DNA from: Artemisia argyi
Lineage: Eukaryota > Streptophyta > Magnoliopsida > Asterales > Asteraceae
Assembly: GCA_030686995.1 (NCBI GenBank)
Contig: CM060702.1
Coordinates: forward strand, 66,776,440 to 66,840,439
Direction: 5' to 3'
Length of the DNA: 64,000 nucleotides
A model generated the notes under the pieces. It made no database searches. It saw only the letters and a program-made list of their open reading frames with translations, and was not told the origin of the DNA. The position numbers and the translations under genes were made by a program. Below, piece by piece: positions 11,318 to 22,855 of this stretch. How positions within the stretch are numbered: position 1 is the first letter of the stretch; each line of letters opens with the position of its first letter.

Positions 11318-14300
11318 GCACTTTTATTTTATTTTTCATTTTTCTTTTTGCAAAACTATATAATAAGCTAATATATGAAACTTTAACAAAGCTAACTTTT
11401 TCAAAACTTGGAAATAAGCTGTGTGAGAGCTTATTTCCTTAACAGATGGCTTTTAAGCCTAAAGCTTCTTAAATAGAAGCTATCACTAGTGTTAAAGCTT
11501 GTTTTTGGTTTTTCTTTATATGAAACTATATATATACTGATAATGTACAAGTTTAATGAAAATGAAACTTATAAAACCTAAAAATAAGCCATACGTGGGC
11601 ATATTACTCACTCAGTTGAGCTTTATTGCTCACAGTGGAGTCATAAGCTTGGAAAAAGCTATACAATGAAAATAAAAGGTATAATAAGATCTATACAAGT
11701 CCAATGCACAAGTATAAACAAGAAAATGGACTGAGATAGTGCAAATTGTGTGAGCTTAAGGTTTAGACAGTATAGCTTTTTGGCTAAACTTGGATTGAGT
11801 GAAAGCTTGTAAAAGGTTGGTATAAGCTCCACACAGAAAACAAAAGAGAAAAATATATTTGTACAAGCTTTATAAATAATTATGAACAAGCAAATGTACT
11901 GGGATTAGCCAATAAGCTCAAATAAGCCAATAAGCTAATACCAATACACTGCAGTCCCAAACACCCTGCAGCTATTTTTAGTGGCAATTTAAGCCTAGTG
12001 AATAAGCTTCAAAGGCCAAACTAAGTATTGGAGTAGCAAGCTGAGGTAGATGGCTTTCCAAAAAACCCAAGTTCACTCTGTGAGGTTCACAGATGAGCTT
12101 GTAAGAAGCTTATGAAAATCCTTCCATTTCACTGAATATGATGGTTACCCAGGACACTTAGTAAAATGGGACAAACAAAAAAAAAGCTCATTGCAGCCCT
12201 ATTAAATAAGCTGCAAGATAGAAATTAAGCACTGGACCTTATAGTTTGGTTGATAAGCTTTTCAAAGAAGCAAATCTCATAAGCTTGGTCCACAGGAATA
12301 GCTTTTGTGAGCTTATAAAATATAGTGATTATGGTAAGGTATGCTAAGGACTCAGCATAGCTTTTCACATGGTGATAAGTAAAAGCTACTTGCAGCCCTG
12401 GTTAATAAGCTACAAGATGATTTTTAAGTGTAGGATCCTAAAGCTGGGTTGCTAAACTTCCTAAAAAGCCAAGCCACACAAGCTTGTGATCACTAATGAG
12501 CTTTTGAGAAGCTTGTGGAAATGGTGTAATACCACTGAATGCTCAGGGGTATGTTGTGAGTGGGCAAACAACAAGCTCTTATTTACTTATCTAATAAGCT
12601 AATAACAGCTCAACAAACATTGAGTTATTGAGATGGGTAGTTGAGCTTTGTAAAAAGCTAAAAACCACAAGCTTAAGCTCAGTAAGGAGCTTTTTATGAG
12701 CTTAGGAAATAGTACTCACCTTCACTGTTTGCTTCAGTGAAGGGAGTAGGGTGCACAAAAAGGTGGGGTGGTTTAAGCTATCAAAATAAGCTAGAAATAA
12801 GAAAATAAGCTTACACATAACAAACATGCTACTAAAACATCACAAAGAATCCAAGTGCACAGAATAAGGTCAAGTCATGAGACTTATGTAAGATCATGAA
12901 CTTGACAGACCATTAGTGACACAAGGCAAAAACAAGCTACAATAAGCATTAATTTAAGCTATTAAACAGCTGAACTAAAAATTGACAAAAATCATACATA
13001 AAGATGAGCAACAAAACTAAACCATATTACAAGCACAAGTTCTAAAACTAAATAACAAGATCACACTAAAATCAGACATTTATTCAAAAACCTGAAAAAC
13101 TAACATTTGACTTTTTCTATTTTATGATCAAAGTTGACTTTGATCAACTTTGATCTGAATTTAAAGACTAAATAAGCTATATTAAGTTACAAGAACATGA
13201 AACTAACAAATAATAACAAGATTTGAAAAGATATGCAGGGTCCTAGGTTCTATCAATCTCAAAATTCTCACTTTAAAGATCATCAACTGTCAAATTGACT
13301 TTCTTAAATGCCAAACCCTTTGATTAAGATTCTACTGAGTATAATAAATCATATAAGCAGTAAATCAAACAAGAACAACTACAAATACAAATACAACCCT
13401 ATACACAGTGTAACCCATAAATCCAAACAACCCTTTAATGGACTTGAATTTAGCTATTCATTACATATGACTGTGTAACCTTAATCTGTCACAACTCGTA
13501 ATTTCCGGTCATTTTCCAACCCTCGACAATTTACTATTCACAAGTTACTATTCATCATTTACTATTCATCGATCACTATTCATCATTTTTGAGGTCAATT
13601 TGACATTTCGAGAAACATTCAGAAATTTTACTATTCACTTGACACTATTCATTCCCGGAAGAAAACCACTATTCACGTGTATTACTCATTTCATCGTAAA
13701 CTTAGTTTACGGGTATTCAATATTCGCGTAACCGTATTGGTTCAGGAGCGAATTCATGCATTATCATTGAGACATTTCATACGGACTAGAAATAGTCCGC
13801 ATATCATTATTATGGCACTTGCATACTATTCCACTCGTAGGATATATTCAAATTAATACTTTTGATATATTTGACTTTATACGTATGTTTATTCTTAAAT
13901 AAACGTTAACAAACGACCAATAATGTGAATAACACGTCCGACACTCCCGACTATGATCCAAATATATCTTTATATTCATTTTAATAATATAAAAATTATA
14001 ATATTAATTTACCCGGTGTTTTCAAATCAATGACTATATTTCACAGTCGAAGCTTATTACTCAGTCGGTTTGCGATATTTCAACCCGATAATTATTTTAA
14101 CACCCGATTATCATCAGGAATATTATTTTACAACTTTTACAACTTCGTCATATTTTATTTTAACTCATTGCGATTTATTTTTAGTTAACTCGGTACCCGA
14201 TAACACCCAAAATATACACAAAATACACTAACTCATCAACAACTAGACAAGAACATTAAATGGCACAATTTCTTCCTTCCTTTTTCCCAATTACACGCCA

Positions 14301-15695
14301 ACATGCTCCCTAAGTCAAAGATTTCTTAATTACTTGCACATGTTTTGCAACCAACAAATATCTAACCATGTATCCATTTCATTTCTTTCATTTTATACTT
14401 CAAGTAACTAGCAAAAAGCTCTCATTTCTTCCTTTCTTCTTCATATTTTCGGCTCAAACAAAAACAACAAGAAGAAACATCAATTTTTCCAAGATCAAGT
14501 GATAATCTAGGTTATTTAGTACTTCTTGTTAGGGTTTTGAAGTTTAAACACAAGGTTTTGCAAGTTTTTCATCTCCACTAGCCCACTAATCTTCAAGTAA
14601 GTTATCAAGACCTATTTTTATAAATTATTCAAGTTGTTTCATTGATCATTCAAGTTTATTCAAGATATATATGCATGTATTGTTTATACCACTTTATTTT
14701 ACAAACTCATAACTTTTGAAACCTAGAAAGTGTTTATGGTTAGATCCTTGTTAGATCTACTTGGTTATGATGTTTAGGAACCCATGACACCCTAAGAAGG
14801 TGTATGGTAGGATTAGACTAGTTTTGTGGTGATTGAAAGTGGTTTGGTTGAAGTAGAAACTAGATTGAAACCTTGAAAATGGTTTTTGAACAAGTAAAAA
14901 TACATGCTGTCCTATTTTGGTTCACCCAGAAAACTCCGAATTTACACAGTAACTTTTGATAATATTTTCAGAAAATACTTTCCGAAACGAAACCGTGGCC
15001 GCTTGAATCACTAAAATCCGAGTTACGACGAAAAAGATATGCTATTTTCAATTTTAACGACGAAAACTATATTTTCCGGAAATGCTTGCTGATGAACAGT
15101 ACTCACGGGCAAATTTGAGCATAAAACTTGATCTAGCCGTCATAAATTGTCAAAAACATGTTAGTATTTTATCCCACGATTCTGTGGATATAAAGAACGA
15201 GTAAAACGGGCTTAAAACGACAAAGATATTCACGTTTCAGTAACGGCAAAATAAATATAGTTTTGACCGCTTTTCGACAAACATAATATACAACTACGTA
15301 GTAACTTATATTACTAGAAATATTACTCAAGTACTCAAATTCATAACTAATAAAGTATTAGTGATTTCAAGTATATTATCGTGGTTTTTAAGACGTTATG
15401 TCAAAGATTTCAAATCGGGGATTGCAATACTAATACTTATATATATACGATATATATATGGATTTCGGCTAGTTTATTTTCTAGATTGCCATATTTTCCC
15501 AAATTTTGGAAAATGAATATTTGGATATTAACAAGTATTTTTACATGTTACGAGTGGTATAGGCATCATATGCACGTGCATTCATTTCATTATGTCATGA
15601 TCTAAGGTAGATCGTTATTACTCATATTAGGTTGCGGTTAGAGATCGTGCCTCATTTCAGTGTATCCATTTTTGTCATCGTAGCTATCGCTTCAG

Positions 15696-16664
15696 GTGAG
15701 TCATAGCCCCTACTTTTTCAATTGTTTTGGTAAACTCTTTGGGGGAGAATACATGCTTGTTTTACTTAAAATGCATTACTTGTTTTACCTGGTTGATCAC
15801 TGAAATATTTCCAGCTTTATCTATATATATGGTTGATTTCCTACATTTCATTGGTATGCTTGATTACCTGTATTTCATGTGACTTGTCTCTTAAACTTTT
15901 GTACTTATTAGATCTCTGGCGACATTGTCAGTATTAGATCTCTGGCGACATTGTCAGTATTATTTTTACCTGGCGACATTGTCAGCTTTGTTTATATGAC
16001 CTCATAGTCCCCAAATTGTTCTTATATGCTCATTGTAATACTGTGGTATTCCCCACTTGGCTGTGATGTCAAACGTAATACTGTGGTATTCCCCACTTGG
16101 TTGTGATGTCAAACGTATTGTGGTATTCCCCACTTGGCTGTGATGTCAAACGTAGTATTGTGGTATTCCCCACTTGGCTGTGATGTCAAACGTAGTATTG
16201 CTGTTTCCTTACTTGATTGACCTATATGTCCATTGTAATATTGTGGTATTCCCCACTTGGCTGTGATGTCAAACGTATTGTGGTATTCCCCACTTGGTTG
16301 TGATGTCAAACGTAATATTACTATTCCCTTACTTGACTGAATTGAGATGCCTTTGCATCAACCTTATTACGGGTTTTCCCGCTTGACTGATTTATCATAT
16401 GGCCTTATTGACTGAATTATTTATATAGCCGTTTTGCTATATTTGTCTGGGAATTTAAACTCAAGTATTACTTTTGTTCACGTAAACTTATTACTTTTGG
16501 CAGTGGGTTGTAAACACACAGGTTACAAGTCTCTTATGGCGGGACCTGTAACTGAGTGGATTTACAATGCCTTTGCTGGGCGATCTTTTCTCTATAGGCA
16601 TTATTTGTTAACAAACTCTATGAACTCACCAACTTCGTGTTGACACTTTAGCATGTATTTTCAG
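15696..16664 (+). other. Putative intron inside the C 5' LTR
   Basis: CAG|GTGAGT at 15693-15701 is a perfect plant 5' splice site. TGTATTTTCAG at 16654-16664 is a good 3' splice site with TTGACACTTTAG just upstream. Element D has the equivalent pair at 36433-36962, with similar flanking sequence on both sides. Splicing is inferred; no transcript was available. Confidence 0.4.
15905..16320 (+). repeat. Tandem repeats in the C 5' LTR
   Basis: Two arrays. The word CTGGCGACATTGTCAGTATT recurs two to three times at 15905-15990. Then units with the core TGGTATTCCCCACTTGG plus TGTGATGTCAAACGTA recur six times, with shorter degenerate units, at 16045-16320. The unit length varies between about 36 and 43 bp. 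Both arrays lie inside the putative intron. Confidence 0.85.
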
Positions 16665-16935
16665 GTTTTAACCTATGGCACGCTACAGGAGGTTTTGGCA
16701 GGGCATGGCATGGTCATAGAAGACTCTGATTATTCGTTTGGGGACCGTTTTAAACTACTTTTAAGGGCCTACTTCCGCACTAATTTTAAACAATGTAAAT
16801 TCAATATTTTGACTTAACCATTTTGTTCTAAATGATTGAAGTGAAAACCAATTTTGTACTTGTACTGTAATACCAATTGAGTTACACCCCAGCTACACGT
16901 ATGCTTCCGCTGGACCCGATTTTGGGGGTGTGACA

Positions 16936-19406
16936 GATTGGTATCAGAGCTTTGGCTATAGCGAACTAAGTGTTTTTAAAACCTAGACTATAGCTACTTT
17001 TACGAAAAACTTAACCCTATGACCGTCACGTGCCTGCCTGCCAAGATGATGCCTCACTTGTGGTTTGTTGCTGACTTAGGTGATGAGATTTGTGTCTCAT
17101 TATCTGGTATATTATACACTTATTCTAGTTGATTTCTATCATTGTCTTTCATATAAGCATGTTCACGTATCATATATGTCACCCTGTTATGTTTCTCCCT
17201 GCATAGTTTCATCATTCGACCTCGAGTTTGGTCACCTGCCTTAGTCTTTCTGAACGTCTTGGTATTGGGAAGGACATGGTATTAGTATAACTGAACTGTG
17301 TATTTCAAAATTCATGGAACCTCGGTGGAATATAGACTGGTCATCTATATTCAACCCGGGATAGTGAGATATAGGCTGACCACCTATGTCTGACTCAGAG
17401 ATGAATTTTGCAACACTGAGAATGGTTATAATAAGATTATGTCTGGATTGAATTCTCAACTCATTTTCCAAATGCTTCATTTACGTGTGTGTATACTCTC
17501 GTTGTCATAACATTCCTACTTTTCATCACTTCGTGAACCACCGATTGGAAGCTTGTCAACTAGTCATTTTATTTCATGAATCTTCGTATTTATACACAAT
17601 GCACTTACATTTTCTTTTATCACAATCTCGTTTTGTCGCACTTGTCACAGTCTTTTCCCTTCTTACTATCACTATCATTTCCTTTTCCACCCCCATATAT
17701 ATATAGGAATTAGGTGACACCTTATAGAGTCCTATGTCACTCATCACTCACTACTATCAATATTGATAAGTGGATATTATCAATGACCTCCCTAGGAAAG
17801 ACTTTCCATACCATCTATGAGGAGGATCCCTCGGTACAGTAAGACCATTCAAAACTCAACAGAAATCCCAAGATATCACAAAACCATTCGAACCACTATC
17901 ACTGGCCTGATTGCCACAATTCCACTATCTGGAAAGTATTGGCTTGACTGAATTATAAGGATTAGTTTCGATACGAGTGCTCACTAAGCAACACCATAGA
18001 AATAAATTCAACCTTTTAACCGAGACTATAAATTGAACATGTCCTCACCAATAGCCTTTATTCAAACATGTTAGACACCTATGCATTTGTGCATACATAC
18101 ATACCTAGCTATTTTATCCACTTAATACTTGCACTTTTAAATGGATTTTTCTCCAAACTACCGTTATACAAAACATATATCTTGTAAGAAATACTTTTCT
18201 AAGGCACTTATTTTGACAAGCAAATTTCTTTTGGTTAATCTTTTACAAAACTACTAGATGCTAAGAAATTTTAAACATCGATTTTTGGTAAATCATATTA
18301 TCCATCTTATGTTGAAAATAGTTCTATCTTGCATAACTATTAAATTCTGAAACATCAAGAAAAATGTTACTTAAAAAGCTGTTTGCTTAAAGTTGTAAAT
18401 TTATTTAGTCAGGAAAGATTTTTGAACAAAGCACACAATTTCAAAACAAACTTTGAAAATCAATCACTATACTATAACGCTAATACATTTAGGATTTTGT
18501 GATTTGATGACATATAACTTGGGGAAAATCTTAGTAATGGAGACTAAGCACCGTAGGTGGAGAGAGACCCTAATTCATGACATTCCTGCGGAAGAATCAC
18601 GATCTTATCCTAATTTATTATTTTCAACAACACCCTTGACGGACCTAACCTTGTAAGCCTTTCAAAACAAGATTCATGATATCTATTTCAATTATTCCTA
18701 ATAGAGGAATTCGATTCACCTCAACTCCTAGCAATTTCATTAAGATTTCTTTGGAACCACACCACCTATCATCTATAGACCAATGGTCAGAAATTAGAGA
18801 ACGATTCAAACATAGGAAGATATACTCAAAGCATGAGTGATTGACTCTAGAAATGGTTGGATTAACCATTTGTCATAAATCAGATTTCTTTATAACAATA
18901 GTTACCACACGAGCCTAGAGACTATACCATTTGAAGCACTCTATGGTCGAAGTGCCCATATCCATTGACGAATCCAAATTTGGAAAATCCTAACTCACTA
19001 GTCTAGTAGGCATTCATTAAATAACCAGAAATTTCCTACAAGTCAAGAATCAATTACAAATTCTATAAGTTGTAAACCATTAAAACTTCAAGTTGGTAGC
19101 CAGATCATGTTGAAAGTTCTGCCTAGGAAAGGCATGATATTATTCAGAAAAATTTGGAAAGTTAAACCTGATATACACTGGACCACGTAATATTTCAGAC
19201 AGAGTAGGCCTAATGGCCATCAGACTTGAGCCTTGTAAGATAACCAATAGAAATCATGGACTGTTGGGTCAAACGGTTGAAGCGGAGTCGAATTCCTATC
19301 GTGGAAGTTCGCTGGAATTCTCAATTATTATCATCTTTTCACCAATATACTTCAGAGACCAACCAAAACTGAACTTCGGGACGAAGTTCCTGTTAGAAGG
19401 GAAGAC
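16936..19406 (+). other. Element C interior: PBS, gene-free spacer, decayed pol end, PPT
   Basis: The PBS TGGTATCAGAGC is at 16939-16950 (initiator-Met type), three bases after the LTR. From 16951 to about 18870 I see no frame with recognisable motifs. The polypurine tract AGAAGGGAAGAC is at about 19395-19406, directly before the 3' LTR. Confidence 0.8.
18870..19405 (+). pseudogene. Decayed integrase end and chromodomain relic of element C
   Basis: Frame fragments match the C-terminal pol of element D. YNNSYHTSLET and FEALYGR lie at about 18890-18950, a GSQIMLKVLP-like segment of the integrase C-terminal domain at 19085-19130, and RVGLMAIRLEP near 19205. VKRLKRSRIPIVEVRWNS, the chromodomain start, is at about 19270-19325. 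Stops, indels and missing stretches separate them. Upstream gag, protease and RT are not detectable, so this is an old deletion derivative that still transposed recently. Confidence 0.65.
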
Positions 19407-22400
19407 TGTCACAACTCGTAATTTCCGGTCATTTTCCAACCCTCGACAATTTACTATTCACAAGTTACTATTCATCATTTACTATTCATCGATCACTATT
19501 CATCATTTTTGAGGTCAATTTGACATTTCGAGAAACATTCAGAAATTTTACTATTCACTTGACACTATTCATTCCCGGAAGAAAACCACTATTCACGTGT
19601 ATTACTCATTTCATCGTAAACTTAGTTTACGGGTATTCAATATTCGCGTAACCGTATTGGTTCAGGAGCGAATTCATGCATTATCATTGAGACATTTCAT
19701 ACGGACTAGAAATAGTCCGCATATCATTATTATGGCACTTGCATACTATTCCACTCGAAGGATATATTCAAATTAATACTTTTGATATATTTGACTTTAT
19801 ACGTATGTTTATTCTTAAATAAACGTTAACAAACGACCAATAATGTGAATAACACGTCCGACACTCCCGACTATGATCCAAATATATCTTTATATTCATT
19901 TTAATAATATAAAAATTATAATATTAATTTACCCGGTGTTTTCAAATCAATGACTATATTTCACAGTCGAAGCTTATTACTCAGTCGGTTTGCGATATTT
20001 CAACCCGATAATTATTTTAACACCCGATTATCATCAGGAATATTATTTTACAACTTTTACAACTTCGTCATATTTTATTTTAACTCGTTGCGATTTATTT
20101 TTAGTTAACTCGGTACCCGATAACACCCAAAATATACACAAAATACACTAACTCATCAACAACTAGACAAGAACATTAAATGGCACAATTTCTTCCTTCC
20201 TTTTTCCCAATTACACGCCAACATGCTCCCTAAGTCAAAGATTTCTTAATTACTTGCACATGTTTTGCAACCAACAAATATCTAACCATGTATCCATTTC
20301 ATTTCTTTCATTTTATACTTCAAGTAACTAGCAAAAAGCTCTCATTTCTTCCTTTCTTCTTCATATTTTCGGCTCAAACAAAAACAACAAGAAGAAACAT
20401 CAATTTTTCCAAGATCAAGTGATAATCTAGGTTATTTAGTACTTCTTGTTAGGGTTTTGAAGTTTAAACACAAGGTTTTGCAAGTTTTTCATCTCCACTA
20501 GCCCACTAATCTTCAAGTAAGTTATCAAGACCTATTTTTATAAATTATTCAAGTTGTTTCATTGATCATTCAAGTTTATTCAAGATATATATGCATGTAT
20601 TGTTTATACCACTTTATTTTACAAACTCATAACTTTTGAAACCTAGAAAGTGTTTATGGTTAGATCCTTGTTAGATCTACTTGGTTATGATGTTTAGGAA
20701 CCCATGACACCCTAAGAAGGTGTATGGTAGGATTAGACTAGTTTTGTGGTGATTGAAAGTGGTTTGGTTGAAGTAGAAACTAGATTGAAACCTTGAAAAT
20801 GGTTTTTGAACAAGTAAAAATACATGCTGTCCTATTTTGGTTCACCCAGAAAACTCCGAATTTACACAGTAACTTTTGATAATATTTTCAGAAAATACTT
20901 TCCGAAACGAAACCGTGGCCGCTTGAATCACTAAAATCCGAGTTACGACGAAAAAGATATGCTATTTTCAATTTTAACGACGAAAACTATATTTTCCGGA
21001 AATGCTTGCTGATGAACAGTACTCACGGGCAAATTTGAGCATAAAACTTGATCTAGCCGTCATAAATTGTCAAAAACATGTTAGTATTTTATCCCACGAT
21101 TCTGTGGATATAAAGAACGAGTAAAACGGGCTTAAAACGACAAAGATATTCACGTTTCAGTAACGGCAAAATAAATATAGTTTTGACCGCTTTTCGACAA
21201 ACATAATATACAACTACGTAGTAACTTATATTACTAGAAATATTACTCAAGTACTCAAATTCATAACTAATAAAGTATTAGTGATTTCAAGTATATTATC
21301 GTGGTTTTTAAGACGTTATGTCAAAGATTTCAAATCGGGGATTGCAATACTAATACTTATATATATACGATATATATATGGATTTCGGCTAGTTTATTTT
21401 CTAGATTGCCATATTTTCCCAAATTTTGGAAAATGAATATTTGGATATTAACAAGTATTTTTACATGTTACGAGTGGTATAGGCATCATATGCACGTGCA
21501 TTCATTTCATTATGTCATGATCTAAGGTAGATCGTTATTACTCATATTAGGTTGCGGTTAGAGATCGTGCCTCATTTCAGTGTATCCATTTTTGTCATCG
21601 TAGCTATCGCTTCAGGTGAGTCATAGCCCCTACTTTTTCAATTGTTTTGGTAAACTCTTTGGGGGAGAATACATGCTTGTTTTACTTAAAATGCATTACT
21701 TGTTTTACCTGGTTGATCACTGAAATATTTCCAGCTTTATCTATATATATGGTTGATTTCCTACATTTCATTGGTATGCTTGATTACCTGTATTTCATGT
21801 GACTTGTCTCTTAAACTTTTGTACTTATTAGATCTCTGGCGACATTGTCAGTATTAGATCTCTGGCGACATTGTCAGTATTATTTTTACCTGGCGACATT
21901 GTCAGCTTTGTTTATATGACCTCATAGTCCCCAAATTGTTCTTATATGCTCATTGTAATACTGTGGTATTCCCCACTTGGCTGTGATGTCAAACGTAATA
22001 CTGTGGTATTCCCCACTTGGCTGTGATGTCAAACGTATTGTGGTATTCCCCACTTGGCTGTGATGTCAAACGTAGTATTGTGGTATTCCCCACTTGGCTG
22101 TGATGTCAAACGTAGTATTGCTGTTTCCTTACTTGATTGACCTATATGTCCATTGTAATATTGTGGTATTCCCCACTTGGCTGTGATGTCAAACGTATTG
22201 TGGTATTCCCCACTTGGTTGTGATGTCAAACGTAATATTACTATTCCCTTACTTGACTGAATTGAGATGCCTTTGCATCAACCTTATTACGGGTTTTCCC
22301 GCTTGACTGATTTATCATATGGCCTTATTGACTGAATTATTTATATAGCCGTTTTGCTATATTTGTCTGGGAATTTAAACTCAAGTATTACTTTTGTTCA

Positions 22401-22855
22401 CGTAAACTTATTACTTTTGGCAGTGGGTTGTAAACACACAGGTTACAAGTCTCTTATGGCGGGACCTGTAACTGAGTGGATTTACAATGCCTTTGCTGGG
22501 CGATCTTTTCTCTATAGGCATTATTTGTTAACAAACTCTATGAACTCACCAACTTCGTGTTGACACTTTAGCATGTATTTTCAGGTTTTAACCTATGGCA
22601 CGCTACAGGAGGTTTTGGCAGGGCATGGCATGGTCATAGAAGACTCTGATTATTCGTTTGGGGACCGTTTTAAACTACTTTTAAGGGCCTACTTCCGCAC
22701 TAATTTTAAACAATGTAAATTCAATATTTTGACTTAACCATTTTGTTCTAAATGATTGAAGTGAAAACCAATTTTGTACTTGTACTGTAATACCAATTGA
22801 GTTACACCCCAGCTACACGTATGCTTCCGCTGGACCCGATTTTGGGGGTGTGACA
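19407..22855 (+). repeat. Element C 3' LTR
   Basis: It aligns base for base with the 5' LTR at an offset of 5920 and has the same tandem repeats (about 21825-22240) and splice-site pair (intron would be 21616-22584). Ends GTGTGACA, followed by the TSD TAATC. Confidence 0.92.

Larger units (their letters stand above)
13487..16935 (+). repeat. Element C 5' LTR
   Basis: Begins TGTCACAACTCG and ends GGGGTGTGACA. The first 150 bp repeat the word ACTATTCA many times. A TTTTATACTTC near 14391 is a weak TATA candidate. A consensus splice donor and acceptor lie at 15693-15701 and 16655-16664. Tandem repeats fill 15905-16320. Short frames at 15381-15605 and 16434-16643 occur identically in the other LTR only because the LTRs are identical. 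Confidence 0.92.
13487..22855 (+). mobile_element. Element C: young, non-coding chromovirus-type LTR retrotransposon
   Basis: Two LTRs of identical length (13487-16935 and 19407-22855, 3449 bp each) flank a 2471-bp interior. The 5-bp TSD TAATC is at 13482-13486 and 22856-22860. By eye the LTRs differ at only three places (about 13838 T/A, 14167 A/G, 16101 T/C). The interior has an iMet-type PBS and a polypurine tract but no intact gag or pol. It must have been mobilised in trans. The insertion lies inside the solo LTR of family A. Confidence 0.92.

Noticed and set aside
11254..11442. Frame of 62 residues across the tRNA-like segment
   Set aside because: It overlaps the A and B boxes and has no match in the other A LTRs.
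16109..16309. Minus-strand frame with a repeated TSQPSGEYHNT / ITAKWGIPQY peptide
   Set aside because: It is a reading through the tandem repeats of the C LTR. Its unit is not a fixed multiple of three, and it recurs at 22029-22229 only because the LTRs are identical.
16045..16320. CRISPR-like array of repeats and spacers
   Set aside because: The units are direct tandem repeats without unique spacers of constant length, in a plant LTR.
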